From Nocardioides conyzicola (GTDB taxonomy: Bacteria; Actinomycetota; Actinomycetes; Propionibacteriales; Nocardioidaceae), in assembly GCF_039543825.1 (NCBI RefSeq), contig NZ_BAABKM010000004.1, positions 1-64,000 of the forward strand: a stretch of 64,000 nucleotides of DNA. The letters are read 5' to 3'. Shown here piece by piece: positions 9,195 to 17,927 of the stretch (within the stretch, counting starts at the first letter, position 1; each line of letters begins with the position of its first letter). The translations under genes were made by a program, and so were the position numbers. Below the pieces are notes generated by a model, which saw nothing but the letters and a program-made list of their open reading frames with translations, was not told the origin of the DNA and ran no database searches.

Positions 9195-10261
9195 CGGGCG
9201 GCCCGGCGGTACTGCGCCGGCCAGAGCTCGGGCACCTCGTCGCCCAGCTCGTACGCCGCCCGCAGCGGCCAGTGCGGGTCGCGGAGGAGCTCGCGCGCCA
9301 GGAGCACGACGTCGGCCGAGCCCTCGGCGAGGACCTCCTCGGCCTGCTTCGGCTCGGTGATCAGCCCGACGGCGCCCGAGGGGATCCCGGCCTCGGTGCG
9401 CACCCGACGGGCGTACGGCACCTGGAAGCCGGGGCCGACCGGGATGTCGGCGAGCACGTTGCCGCCGGTGGAGGTGTCGACGAGGTCGACGCCCGCGTCG
9501 CGGAGCAGCGCCGCGAGGCGGACCGTGTCGTCCCCGTCCCAGCCGCCCTCGGCCCAGTCGGTCGCCGACAGCCGCACGACCACGGGGACGCCGGTGGCGA
9601 CCCGGTCACGGACCTCCCGCACCACCTCCAGCACCAGCCGGACGCGGTTGTCGAAGGAGCCGCCGTACTCGTCCTCGCGGTGGTTGGACAGCGGCGAGAG
9701 GAACTCGTGGAGCAGGTAGCCGTGCGCGGCGTGGATCTCGAGGACCTCGAAGCCCGCGGCGACCGCGCGCTCGGCGGCGTCACCGAACGCCGTCACCACC
9801 CGGGCGATGCCGGCGGCGTCCAGCGGCTCGGGGTCCTCGCGCAGCCTCGGGAAGGGCTCGGCCGACGGGGCGACGGGGCGCCACCCACCGTCGGCGTCGG
9901 CGACGGCACCCCGCTCCTGCGTGAACCCGGAGTACGTCGACGCCTTGCGCCCGGCGTGCGCCAGCTGGATGCCGGCGGTGGCGCCCTGACCGCGCACGAA
10001 CGCCGCGATCCGCGCCCAGGCGGCCTGCTGCTCGTCGTTCCACAGACCGGCGTCCTCCGGCGAGATCCGGCCCTCGGGCACGACCGCGGTCGCCTCCGTG
10101 AAGACCAGGCCGGCGCCGCCGCGTGCGAAGGAGCCGAGGTGCACGAGGTGCCAGTCGTTCGGCACGCCGTCGACGGCGGAGTACTGGCACATCGGCGCGA
10201 CCCAGACCCGGTTGCGGACGGTGACGTCGCGAAGCGTGATCGGCGAGAAGAGCTGGCTCAC
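9191..10261 (-). CDS. NADH:flavin oxidoreductase, old yellow enzyme family (YqjM-like)
   Basis: 356 aa from the GTG at 10261, preceded by a strong Shine-Dalgarno AGGAGG 11 nt upstream; an upstream extension is open but is not needed. FMN-binding TIM-barrel motifs: NRVWVAPMCQYSA near the N-terminus, HAAHGYLLHEFLSPLSN in the middle (catalytic and FMN contacts), and a C-terminal ADVVLLARELLRDPHWP phosphate-binding segment. The Cys in APMCQYS is typical of the YqjM/thermophilic-like OYE class. It reduces activated alkenes with NAD(P)H; the physiological substrate is unknown. Divergent from the MFS gene at 10383. Confidence 0.9.
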   Translation of the reverse strand: MSQLFSPITLRDVTVRNRVWVAPMCQYSAVDGVPNDWHLVHLGSFARGGAGLVFTEATAVVPEGRISPEDAGLWNDEQQAAWARIAAFVRGQGATAGIQLAHAGRKASTYSGFTQERGAVADADGGWRPVAPSAEPFPRLREDPEPLDAAGIARVVTAFGDAAERAVAAGFEVLEIHAAHGYLLHEFLSPLSNHREDEYGGSFDNRVRLVLEVVREVRDRVATGVPVVVRLSATDWAEGGWDGDDTVRLAALLRDAGVDLVDTSTGGNVLADIPVGPGFQVPYARRVRTEAGIPSGAVGLITEPKQAEEVLAEGSADVVLLARELLRDPHWPLRAAYELGDEVPELWPAQYRRAAR

Positions 10262-10382
10262 GGGTGTGGTGCCTCCTGGGTACGGCGGGACCGTGGTGTC
10301 CCGGCGTCCCAACCCGGACGGGGTGCCGACGATTCCCCGGGGCGGGAAACTGGGACGACAGGTGTCGGTGCCAAGGGCGACG

Positions 10383-11729
10383 ATGACGGTGATGCCCACC
10401 GATCTCCTCCGCCACGCGCGTCCACCCTCACCCCTCGCTGGGCGGCTCTCCGCCCAGTCCCTGCTGTTCGCGCTCGGCGAGGGCACGTTCATGACGGGGT
10501 CGGCGGTCTTCTTCACCCAGATCGTGGGCCTGTCCGCCGCGCAGGTCGGCCTCGGGCTGACGATCGCCGGGGTCGCCTCCTTCCTCGCCGCCTGGCCGAT
10601 GGGGCGGCTCGTCGACCGGTTCGGCCCGAAGAAGATGTGGGCCGTCAGCGCCACCGGGCAGGCCGCGATGTTCGCCCTGTGGCCCTTCATCGACGACTTC
10701 CAGGGCTACGTCCTGATGGCCGTCGGCATGGAGGTCATCGGCACGTTGGGCGGTGCCGCGCACGGCGCGTACACGATCGACGTGCTTCCCGCCGACGAGC
10801 GGGTCCGGTCGCGGGCGTACATGTACTCCGCCCTCAACGTCGGCTTCACGCTCGGCTCCCTGGTGGGCGGCATCGCGCTGGCGTTCCACTCCAACGACCT
10901 CCTGCACGCGCTGCCGTGGTTCACGGCGGCGGTCTTCCTCGCCAACGCCACGGCGATCAGCCGGCTGCCGAGGGCCCCGCACGACGAGCGCACGGCCGAG
11001 GACCGCAAGATCAAGGTCCCGGGGCCGGGTCCGATGCGCAACCCCGGGTGGCTCCTCACCGAGTTCTTCGGCGGCGTCTTCTGGACCAACCAGGTGTTGC
11101 TCAACATCGTCATCCCGCTGTGGCTCGTGCAGGAGACGGACGCCCCGCGGGTGCTGCTCGCGTTCCTGTTCGGCACCAACACGGTGATGTGCATCTTCCT
11201 GCCGATGGCGGCGGCCCGCGGCGTCGAGGACGTCCCGACCGCGCTCAAGGCGGTCCGGATCTCGTCCTCGTTCTTCGTCGTCTCGTGCCTGATCACGCTG
11301 GCCACCCACGACACCGTCGGCTGGACGACGATCGCCCTCGTCTGGCTCGGCCACGTCACCGTGACCGGCGCCGAGCTCTACCTCTCGGCGGCCAGCTGGG
11401 CGTTCGAGGCCGAGCTGATGGACCCACGCCAGCGCGGTGCCTACCAGGGCGCCGGCGAGCTGACCGGCACCCTCGGCAAGGTCTGGGCACCGGCGCTCTA
11501 CACGTTCCTCGCGATGAACTGGGGCGCCGCCGGCTGGGTGGTCATCGCCGGCATCATCGTCGTCGCGACGATCGGCATCCACCCGTCGACGCGGATGGCG
11601 CGGCGCTTCCTGGAGGAGCACGTCCCCGCCGACGTCCTGGCCGACGCCCGGGCCTCCACCCACGGTCCCGAGGACGAGGTCGTGACCGGCCCGCCGTCAC
11701 TCATCGACACGGACGCACCGACGAGCTGA
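10383..11729 (+). CDS. MFS transporter
   Basis: About 448 aa from ATG 10383 (ATG 10392 is an alternative). There are twelve probable membrane segments, with a major-facilitator signature loop between TM2 and TM3 (MGRLVDRFGPKK) and a charged cytoplasmic loop near the middle. It belongs to the drug/metabolite efflux-like side of the superfamily, but the substrate cannot be read from sequence. It is divergently arranged with the OYE gene across about 120 bp, so the two could share regulation. The C-terminal tail is hydrophilic. Confidence 0.85.
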   Translation: MTVMPTDLLRHARPPSPLAGRLSAQSLLFALGEGTFMTGSAVFFTQIVGLSAAQVGLGLTIAGVASFLAAWPMGRLVDRFGPKKMWAVSATGQAAMFALWPFIDDFQGYVLMAVGMEVIGTLGGAAHGAYTIDVLPADERVRSRAYMYSALNVGFTLGSLVGGIALAFHSNDLLHALPWFTAAVFLANATAISRLPRAPHDERTAEDRKIKVPGPGPMRNPGWLLTEFFGGVFWTNQVLLNIVIPLWLVQETDAPRVLLAFLFGTNTVMCIFLPMAAARGVEDVPTALKAVRISSSFFVVSCLITLATHDTVGWTTIALVWLGHVTVTGAELYLSAASWAFEAELMDPRQRGAYQGAGELTGTLGKVWAPALYTFLAMNWGAAGWVVIAGIIVVATIGIHPSTRMARRFLEEHVPADVLADARASTHGPEDEVVTGPPSLIDTDAPTS

Positions 11730-11748
11730 GCAGCCCGGACGGACGGGG

Positions 11749-12741
11749 TCAGAGCCGGACGAGCATCTTCCCGGTGTTGTCGCCGCGGTGCAGCCCGAGG
11801 AACGCGTCCACCGCGCTGTCGATCCCGTCGACCACGGTCTCCCGCCAGGTCAGCGACCCGTCGGCGACCCAGCCACCGGCCTGCCGGTAGAAGTCGGAGG
11901 CCGCGTCGCCGTGGTCGGTGACGATGAAGCCGCGCAGGGTGAGGCGCTTGCTGACGATCATCATCATGTTGCGGGGGCCGGGGGAGGGGGCGTCGGCGTT
12001 GTAGTCGGCGATCGCGCCGCAGGCGGCGATCCGGCCGTGGTCGGCCATCGCGAACATCGCCGCCTCGAGGTGGTCGCCGCCCACGTTGTCGAAGTAGACG
12101 TCGACCGGACCGTGCTCGCGCAGCTGCCGTCCGATCGGGGCGTCCTTGTAGTTGAGCGCGACGTCGAAGCCGAGCTCGGTCAGCCACGCGCACTTGTCGG
12201 CGGAGCCGGCCGAGCCGATCACCTTCGCCGCGCCGAGCTGCTTCGCGATCTGGCCGGCGACGGACCCGACCGCCCCGGCGGCACCGGAGATGAAGACGGT
12301 GTCGCCCTCGCGTACCTCGGCGATCCGGGTGAGGCCGACGTACGCCGTCAGCCCCGGCATCCCGAGCGCGCCGAGGTACGCCGAGGCCGGCAGCTGGGAC
12401 ACGTCGACCTTGCGGGCCGCGCGGTCCGAGAGCAGCGCGTGGGTGCGCCAGCCCGCCTGGTGGAGCACGGTGTCGCCGACCTGGAGCCGGTCGGACCCGG
12501 AGGCCACGACCTCGCCGACGGCGCCGCCGTCCATGACGGCGTCGAGCGCGAAGGGCGGGACGTAGGACTTCACGTCGTTCATCCGACCGCGCATGTAGGG
12601 GTCGACCGACAGGTAGGTGTTGCGCACCAGGACCTCGCCGGGGCCGGGCTCGGCCAGGTCGACGTCGACGGTCCTGAAGTCGGCGGGGGTGGGCCAGCCC
12701 TGCGGGCGGGCGGCCAGGTGGATCTCGCGCGACGTGGTCAT
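11749..12741 (-). CDS. NADP-dependent medium-chain reductase (CurA/YncB-like)
   Basis: 330 aa. MDR-superfamily enone reductase without zinc-binding cysteines. The N-terminal catalytic domain contains the SVDPYMRGRM motif typical of the CurA/leukotriene B4 12-hydroxydehydrogenase branch; the Rossmann part has ISGAAGAVGSVAGQIAK for NADP. It reduces alpha,beta-unsaturated carbonyls. It sits on the minus strand, 20 bp from the convergent MFS gene end, with its promoter in 12742-12795 before a hairpin that terminates the hesB-like gene. Confidence 0.87.
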   Translation of the reverse strand: MTTSREIHLAARPQGWPTPADFRTVDVDLAEPGPGEVLVRNTYLSVDPYMRGRMNDVKSYVPPFALDAVMDGGAVGEVVASGSDRLQVGDTVLHQAGWRTHALLSDRAARKVDVSQLPASAYLGALGMPGLTAYVGLTRIAEVREGDTVFISGAAGAVGSVAGQIAKQLGAAKVIGSAGSADKCAWLTELGFDVALNYKDAPIGRQLREHGPVDVYFDNVGGDHLEAAMFAMADHGRIAACGAIADYNADAPSPGPRNMMMIVSKRLTLRGFIVTDHGDAASDFYRQAGGWVADGSLTWRETVVDGIDSAVDAFLGLHRGDNTGKMLVRL

Positions 12742-12795
12742 GGGTGGATCCTTCCAGTCCGTCCCCGCGCCCGGGTCACCGGCTGGGGACAGGGC

Positions 12796-12828
12796 GACGG
12801 GCCCCGGTTCCGTGGACCGGGGCCCGTC
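12796..12828 (-). terminator. GC-rich hairpin downstream of the HesB-like gene
   Basis: A perfect 13-bp stem (GACGGGCCCCGGT pairing with ACCGGGGCCCGTC) with a 7-nt loop begins about 16 nt after the stop of the HesB-like gene. No T-run follows, as is common for actinobacterial terminators. It also insulates the MDR gene downstream on the same strand. Confidence 0.6.
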
Positions 12829-12843
12829 TGAGGGGGTGGCGCG

Positions 12844-13128
12844 TCAGCCCTGGAGCCCGAGGGCGAACTCGACCTTGCCGGACTGGTCGACGGCCGCGTC
12901 GAGCACCTTGTCGTCCAGCAGCTGAGCGGCGGACTCGTCGAGGTAGATCGTGGCGCCGCCCTGCTGGACGACCTGGTCCCCGGGCTCGCCCTGGGCGGCA
13001 GCGGTGACCTCGAACGCGGGTTCAGGGGTGGGGGTCGAGGTGATCCGCAGGCCGGCCTCGTCGCTGAGCCCGGGTTGCGTGGTGATCTCGTTGACGATGG
13101 CAGTTGCGTTCTCGGTGAGGGTGAGCAT
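12844..13128 (-). CDS. HesB/IscA-like small protein lacking cysteines
   Basis: 94 aa with an SD-like GGAAAGG upstream of ATG 13128. The fold signature of the HesB/IscA family is visible (GLRITS..., then GGATIYLDESAAQLLDDKVLDA), but there is not one cysteine in the protein. The three Cys that bind Fe-S in A-type carriers are absent. It therefore cannot be a classical Fe-S carrier; cysteine-less members are common in actinobacteria and their role is unknown. Monocistronic between a divergent OsmC gene and a terminator hairpin. Confidence 0.8.
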   Translation of the reverse strand: MLTLTENATAIVNEITTQPGLSDEAGLRITSTPTPEPAFEVTAAAQGEPGDQVVQQGGATIYLDESAAQLLDDKVLDAAVDQSGKVEFALGLQG

Positions 13129-13240
13129 GCTCGCCTTTCCGACGACGGTTGCTGGTCCAGACCACCGTGTCGGATTCCGGGGCCCCAGACAAGTCCGCAG
13201 GTCAGCCCCGGCGTGTCGGACTTCTGGCACGCTGTGCGTC

Positions 13241-13678
13241 ATGACGACCTCGGACACCCCGCGCGGGAGCGCACGACGCATCGACCTGACCAAGATGGGG
13301 GAGGGCCGGTACAAGGCGACCAACGCCCGCGGGGGAGTGCTGCCGGTGGGGTCGGGCGACGACCCCGACTTCACCCCGGTGGAGCTGCTCCTGGCGGCGC
13401 TGGCCGGTTGCGGCGCGATCGACGTCGACCTGATCACCGGCAAGCGGGCGGAGGCGACGACGTTCAACGTGGTCGCCGAGGGCCACAAGATCCGCGACGA
13501 CCAGGGCAACCGGCTCGTCGACCTGCGGGTCACCTTCGACATCGGCTTCCCCGAGGGCCCGGAGGGGGACGCCGCGCGCGAGGCGCTGCCGCGCTCGATC
13601 GAGCAGACCCGCGACCGGCTCTGCACGGTCGGGCGGACCATCAAGGTCGGCGCCGACATCACCTACGGCGAGGCTTGA
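13241..13678 (+). CDS. OsmC family peroxiredoxin-like protein
   Basis: 145 aa. Two conserved cysteines sit in the expected settings: LLLAALAGCGAIDV and RDRLCTVGRTI, the peroxidatic and resolving Cys of OsmC/Ohr-type thiol peroxidases that reduce organic hydroperoxides. Start at ATG 13241 (MTTSDTPRG). The following SDR gene begins 1 nt after the stop, so the two form an operon. The upstream region is shared divergently with the HesB-like gene, about 110 bp apart. Exact OsmC subfamily is not resolved. Confidence 0.87.
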   Translation: MTTSDTPRGSARRIDLTKMGEGRYKATNARGGVLPVGSGDDPDFTPVELLLAALAGCGAIDVDLITGKRAEATTFNVVAEGHKIRDDQGNRLVDLRVTFDIGFPEGPEGDAAREALPRSIEQTRDRLCTVGRTIKVGADITYGEA

Positions 13679-13679
13679 G

Positions 13680-14576
13680 GTGGCGAAGGCGGACCACTGG
13701 GTCGCCGACCTGCCCCAGACCGGTCGGCGGTTCGTCGTCACCGGCGGCAGCGGCGGCCTCGGGCTCGAGACGGCACGGGTCCTGGCCGCCAACGGTGCGG
13801 ACGTGGTGCTCGCCGTCCGCAACGTCGCGAAGGGCGCGGCCGCGGCCGCGACGCTGACGGGCTCGGTCGAGGTACGCCGCCTCGACGTCGCCGACCTGTC
13901 CTCCGTGCGGGAGTTCGCCGCGGAGATCGGGCCGGTCGACGTGCTGATCAACAACGCCGGCGTGCTGGCCGTGCCCTACGCCCTGACCGTCGACGGCTTC
14001 GAGACCCAGCTGGCGACCAACCACCTCGGCCACTTCGCCCTGGCCAACCTGATGCTGCCCCAGATCAGCGACCGCGTGGTCGCGATCTCCTCCGACAGCC
14101 ACCGGCTCGCCAAGCTCGACCTCACCGACCTCAACTGGGAGCGCCGGCCCTACAAGGGATTCACGGCGTACACGACCTCCAAGCTCGCCAACCTGCTCTT
14201 CACGGCGGAGCTCCAACGACGGCTCACCCAGACGGGGTCGACCCTGCGCTCCGTCGCCGCGCACCCCGGGTCGACGGCGACCTCGATCACCGGCAACACC
14301 GGCAACGGGTTCAAGACCTGGGTCGGCTCGTGGGGCCACAAGATCGCCGGGATGTCGGTCGAGAAGGGCGCGCTCAGCTCGCTCTACGCCGCCACCATGG
14401 ACATCCCCGGCAACAGCTTCATCGGGCCCGACGGGTTCAAGGAGATGAGCGGGTGGCCGACCGGGGTGGCCCGCAGCCGTGACGCCGTCGACCCCGACCT
14501 CGCGAAGGGACTCTGGGAGCGCTCGGAGGAGCTGACGGGCGTGCGGTTCCCGCTGCCGGTCGCCCCCACCGAGTGA
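13680..14576 (+). CDS. Short-chain dehydrogenase/reductase
   Basis: 298 aa, GTG start 1 nt after the osmC-like stop. Rossmann motif TGGSGGLGLETARVL at the N-terminus, NNAG in the middle, and catalytic YxxxK in YTTSKLANLL. It resembles the retinol-dehydrogenase/WW-oxidoreductase-like branch of classical SDRs, using NAD(P)H to reduce or oxidise carbonyl/alcohol substrates. The substrate is unknown. It ends exactly where the convergent cyclophilin gene ends. Confidence 0.88.
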   Translation: MAKADHWVADLPQTGRRFVVTGGSGGLGLETARVLAANGADVVLAVRNVAKGAAAAATLTGSVEVRRLDVADLSSVREFAAEIGPVDVLINNAGVLAVPYALTVDGFETQLATNHLGHFALANLMLPQISDRVVAISSDSHRLAKLDLTDLNWERRPYKGFTAYTTSKLANLLFTAELQRRLTQTGSTLRSVAAHPGSTATSITGNTGNGFKTWVGSWGHKIAGMSVEKGALSSLYAATMDIPGNSFIGPDGFKEMSGWPTGVARSRDAVDPDLAKGLWERSEELTGVRFPLPVAPTE

Positions 14577-15284
14577 TCAGTCGGCGACGGTGACCTTGCT
14601 GATGTCGACCGGGGTGGTCGGGTGGCCGTCGCCGTCGCCGAACGCGTTGTCGGTCCCGGCCTCGGCGACCTTCTCGACGACCTTGACGCTGGCGTCGTCG
14701 ATCTGACCGAAGACGGTGTACGCCGGCGGGAGCTTGGTGTCGCCGTACACGACGAAGAACTGCGAGCCGTTGGTGCTCGGCCCGGCGTTGGCCATCGCGA
14801 GCGTGCCGGCCGGGTAGTCGATGGCCCCGTCGGCGCCGGCCTTCGGCAGCGCCTCGAGCTCGTCGTCGAAGGAGTAGCCGGGACCGCCCGAGCCGGTGCC
14901 GGTCGGGTCCCCGCACTGCAGGACGGCGATGCCGGACGTGGTCAGCCGGTGGCAGCTGGTGCCGTCGAAGTAGCCCTGCTGGGCGAGCGCCACGAACGAG
15001 TTGACCGTGCACGGCGCCGCGTCGGCGTCGAGCTCGGCGTCCAGGTCGCCGGCGCTCGTCGCGATCGTGACGCCGACCTTCCCGGTCTGGGTCGCCGTCG
15101 CCGGAGGCGGGTCGACCTTCTTGGCCGGTGAGCTGCCGTCGTCGGTGTAGTCGCACGACACACCCGTCGTCGGCGCGGAGTCCGACGCCTTGCCGGAGTC
15201 GGAGTCGGAGCCGGAGCACCCGGCGAGGGCGAGGGCGGCGACGACCGTGAGGCCGGCGAGTCCGGTCAGAGAGCGGGTGCGCAT
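14577..15284 (-). CDS. Cyclophilin-type peptidyl-prolyl isomerase lipoprotein
   Basis: 235 aa from ATG 15284. A signal peptide ends in the lipobox LALAGC, predicting a lipid-anchored exported protein, followed by a Ser/Asp-rich linker. The cyclophilin domain has TSCHRLTTSG, GDPTGTGSGGPGYSFDDE, MANAGPSTNGSQFFV and the YTVFGQ end strand. The usual FMIQGG core is changed to AVLQCG, though the catalytic Arg remains. Two additional Cys suggest an extracytoplasmic disulfide. A second extracytoplasmic PPIase, of the FKBP type, lies at 57119-58078. Confidence 0.88.
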   Translation of the reverse strand: MRTRSLTGLAGLTVVAALALAGCSGSDSDSGKASDSAPTTGVSCDYTDDGSSPAKKVDPPPATATQTGKVGVTIATSAGDLDAELDADAAPCTVNSFVALAQQGYFDGTSCHRLTTSGIAVLQCGDPTGTGSGGPGYSFDDELEALPKAGADGAIDYPAGTLAMANAGPSTNGSQFFVVYGDTKLPPAYTVFGQIDDASVKVVEKVAEAGTDNAFGDGDGHPTTPVDISKVTVAD

Positions 15285-15303
15285 GGCGACGATGGTAGGG
15301 CCC

Positions 15304-16368
15304 TCACCCGTTGCGGCCGCGTGCGGCCACCGGCCACGGGACGAGGGGACCACCGTCGTCCGCCCACAGGGTGTCGGCGAGGTTCACCGCCGCGCAGACG
15401 TGGTTGGGCACGACGTCGACGAGCGACCCGAGCGGGGGCAGCGCGCCGCCGACGAGGTCGACGACGGCATGGTGCTCGGAGAGCTGGACCACCCGGGCGT
15501 CGGGGTGGTCGGGCAGCCGCCCCCAGCCCGAGGCGTACGCCGCACGGTCGGCCCCGAGCGCCTTGCTCCCGCTGTCGAGCACCATCCGGCCCCCGGCGTG
15601 ACTGACCACGGTGGCCCGGCAGGTCAGGGCGATCGAGCCCGGGTCCGTCGTCCCGAGCTCCCACTGCTGGGCGTCGCCGAAGACGTAGACGCCCGGCCGG
15701 AGCTCGGTGAGCTGGTCGGTGTGGCTGTGCGCGAGCGTGGGGGTGGAGCCGCCGCTGACGACGTCGGGTTCGAGCCCCACGTCGCGGAAGGACGTGACCG
15801 CGGCCCGCAGTGCCCGGGCCTCGTCGTCGGCGGCGGTCGTCATCGCGTCGGGGGAGTAGCCGTGACCCGGGAACGTGAACACCCCGCGCACCGTGAGGCC
15901 CGCCTCGGCAGCGGCCGCGGCCACCGCACCCGCGTCGGCGCCCGCGACCCCACTGCGGTGCTGGCCCGAGTCGACCTCGACCAGGACGGCCACCCCGGTG
16001 CCCTCGAGCAGCGACCCGGCGCGCTGCGCGGCGGCCACGGAGTCCACCCCGATGGCCAGGTCGGCCCGGTCGGCGAGGTCGCGGATCCGCCGCGCCACGG
16101 CATCGGAGAGCCACAGGGGGTAGGCGACGAAGAGGTCCTCGACGCCGTGCTCCACGAACACCTCGGCCTCGCCGACCGTCGCGACGGTCAGGCCGATCGC
16201 CCCGGCCTCGAGCTGAAGGCGCGCGATCTCGGGCGACTTGTGGGTCTTGGCGTGCGGCCGCAGGGAGACCCCGGCCGCGGCGGCGCGCTCGGCCACCGAG
16301 GTGATCGCAGACCGGACGCGCGCGACGTCGACCCGCAGGTACGGCGTCGCCGGGCTCTCGGGGCTCAC
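15304..16368 (-). CDS. DSD1-family PLP enzyme (D-threonine aldolase / D-serine dehydratase-like)
   Basis: 354 aa from the GTG at 16368, which overlaps the aldo/keto reductase stop by 4 nt (GTGA). Alanine-racemase-type PLP barrel with the Schiff-base lysine in RPHAKTHKS near residue 40, and a C-terminal metal site VPNHVC (His/Cys) characteristic of fold-III D-threonine aldolases and eukaryotic-type D-serine dehydratases. It would cleave or dehydrate D-hydroxyamino acids. The exact reaction cannot be fixed. Part of a minus-strand run starting at 17872. Confidence 0.85.
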   Translation of the reverse strand: MSPESPATPYLRVDVARVRSAITSVAERAAAAGVSLRPHAKTHKSPEIARLQLEAGAIGLTVATVGEAEVFVEHGVEDLFVAYPLWLSDAVARRIRDLADRADLAIGVDSVAAAQRAGSLLEGTGVAVLVEVDSGQHRSGVAGADAGAVAAAAAEAGLTVRGVFTFPGHGYSPDAMTTAADDEARALRAAVTSFRDVGLEPDVVSGGSTPTLAHSHTDQLTELRPGVYVFGDAQQWELGTTDPGSIALTCRATVVSHAGGRMVLDSGSKALGADRAAYASGWGRLPDHPDARVVQLSEHHAVVDLVGGALPPLGSLVDVVPNHVCAAVNLADTLWADDGGPLVPWPVAARGRNG

Positions 16369-17201
16369 ATCTCCTCGTGCGTGTCCGGGTCGCCACCGAA
16401 GAGGCGTCCGTCGGACCGTCCGAGGGCGGTGATCGCGGCGACCTCGTCGTCGCTCAGCTCGAAGCCGAAGACGTCCAGGTTGGCGCGTTGCCGCTCGGGC
16501 GTCGCCGACTTCGGGATCGGGACCGACCCGAGCTGCACCTGCCAGCGCAGGATCACCTGTCCGGGCGTGACCCCGTGCGCCGCGGCGGCGTCGGCCACCG
16601 CCGGCTCGGCGAACGGGGCCTGCCGCTTGCCCAGCGGGCTCCACGACTCGGTCTGGATGCCGCGCTCCGCGTTGACCGCGCGCATGTCGACCTGGGGGAA
16701 GTAGGGGTGCAGCTCGATCTGGTTGACGGCCGGGGTCACGCCGGTCTCGCCGATGATCCGGTCGAGGTGGGCAGCGGCGAAGTTGGAGACGCCGATGGTG
16801 CGCACCAGCCCCTGCTCGCGCAGGTCGACCAGGGCCCGCCACGCCTCGGCGTACTTGTCGACGCTCGGGTTGGGCCAGTGCACGAGGTGCAGGTCGATGT
16901 AGTCGAGGCCGAGCCGTTCCAGCGACCCGTGCACGCTGGCGATCGCGTCGTCGTACCCGTGGTGGCGGCCGGGGATCTTGCTCGCGACCAGCAGCTCCTC
17001 GCGAGGCAGTCCGGAGACGCGGACCGCCTCGCCGACCTCCTGCTCGTTGCCGTAGTTCACCGCGGTGTCGAGCAGCCGGTAGCCGGCCTCGATCGCCGAG
17101 ACGATCCCGGAGACCGCCTCGTCGTCCTTGAGGGGATACGTGCCGAAGCCGATCGCGGGCAGGGTGGAGCCGTCGTTGAGGGTGCGGGTCGGGATCGCCA
17201 T
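16365..17201 (-). CDS. Aldo/keto reductase
   Basis: 278 aa, the usual AKR length. The catalytic tetrad is all visible: Asp and Tyr in LDTAVNYGNE, Lys in LVASKIPG, and His in HLVHWPNP. GVSNFAAAHLD and the C-terminal IPKSATPERQRANLDVF bind NADP. It resembles 2,5-diketo-D-gluconate reductase-type enzymes (AKR5), reducing carbonyls with NADPH; the natural substrate is unknown. It overlaps the PLP enzyme downstream and follows the 146-aa conserved protein by 13 nt. Confidence 0.92.
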   Translation of the reverse strand: MAIPTRTLNDGSTLPAIGFGTYPLKDDEAVSGIVSAIEAGYRLLDTAVNYGNEQEVGEAVRVSGLPREELLVASKIPGRHHGYDDAIASVHGSLERLGLDYIDLHLVHWPNPSVDKYAEAWRALVDLREQGLVRTIGVSNFAAAHLDRIIGETGVTPAVNQIELHPYFPQVDMRAVNAERGIQTESWSPLGKRQAPFAEPAVADAAAAHGVTPGQVILRWQVQLGSVPIPKSATPERQRANLDVFGFELSDDEVAAITALGRSDGRLFGGDPDTHEEM

Positions 17202-17214
17202 GCGACCAAGGTAT

Positions 17215-17655
17215 CTAGTCGGTCACGTCGTCCGGCGTGGCCTCGTGGCCGGGGAGGCCGTCGGTGCGCCGGTCCTCCTTCATCTCGGCCTCGAACAGGT
17301 GGCGGCGGCCGCCGGCGAGCTCGTCGCGGGCCCGCCGCTCGAGGTCGCGGAAGGACGCGTAGTAGCCGTCGTCGTACTCCTCGACCACCTGGAAGCTCCA
17401 CCGGCCGGCCAGGATGTTGCGCCCGACCAGCTCCTCGTCGATCCGGTCGGCGAGCTCGGCGTGCCCCGCCTCGCGGAGCAGGTCGACGGACTCGCCGAGC
17501 GTCAGGTCGGCCGTGCCGCACCGCCGGTGGAAGGCGTAGAGCAGACCGCGTGCCTCCTCGACGACCTCCAACGCCTCGGACAGCTTGCCCAGCGCCTCGA
17601 CGCTGGCGTCGTCGACGCCGTCGGGCCGCTGGTGGTCCGGGTCAGGCCCGCTCAT
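17215..17655 (-). CDS. Conserved hypothetical protein (actinobacterial)
   Basis: 146 aa from ATG 17655. Mostly helical and acidic, with ALEVVEEARGLLYAFHRRCG, LLREAGHAELADRIDEELVGRN and a C-terminal RRHLFEAEMKEDR segment. No catalytic motif, signal peptide or membrane segment is seen. It resembles a conserved actinobacterial family of unknown function. It starts 4 bp after the 70-aa gene and precedes the aldo/keto reductase by 13 bp, so it belongs to the same minus-strand operon. Confidence 0.72.
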   Translation of the reverse strand: MSGPDPDHQRPDGVDDASVEALGKLSEALEVVEEARGLLYAFHRRCGTADLTLGESVDLLREAGHAELADRIDEELVGRNILAGRWSFQVVEEYDDGYYASFRDLERRARDELAGGRRHLFEAEMKEDRRTDGLPGHEATPDDVTD

Positions 17656-17659
17656 CGGC

Positions 17660-17872
17660 TCACCCGCCGAGGACGTCGCCCGCCGACACGGAGCCGTGCT
17701 GGGTCTCGATGGCGTCGGCGAGCTGCTGGACCTCGGCGTCGGAGACCTCGACCCCCACCTCGGCGAGGCCGTCGCGGAGCTCCTTGGCGACCGTGCCCTC
17801 CGGAGCACCGTCCTGGTAGGAGGAGACGCGGTCGACGACCGCCTGGACTGCTTCGATGCGCTCGTTGCTCAT
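17660..17872 (-). CDS. Small conserved hypothetical protein
   Basis: 70 aa from ATG 17872, first gene of the minus-strand run. It is acidic and helical (MSNERIEAVQAVVDRVSS..., VEVSDAEVQQLADAIETQHG) and ends in Gly-Gly. Codon use is strongly GC-biased at third positions, supporting real coding. The start is 55 bp from the divergent M50 gene start, so the promoters overlap. Function unknown; no recognised domain. Confidence 0.65.
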   Translation of the reverse strand: MSNERIEAVQAVVDRVSSYQDGAPEGTVAKELRDGLAEVGVEVSDAEVQQLADAIETQHGSVSAGDVLGG

Positions 17873-17927
17873 GCCCAGCGCGTACCCAGTCCCCGCCTCG
17901 CACACGCGCCTCCGGCAGGCTGGACCC

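Noticed and set aside
10262..10690. N-terminal extension of the OYE gene to an upstream start
   Set aside because: A strong SD precedes GTG 10261 and the extension would cover the divergent MFS start and promoter.
16369..16842. Upstream start for the DSD1-type enzyme
   Set aside because: The extension is antisense-like sequence overlapping the aldo/keto reductase; GTG 16368 is coupled to its stop.
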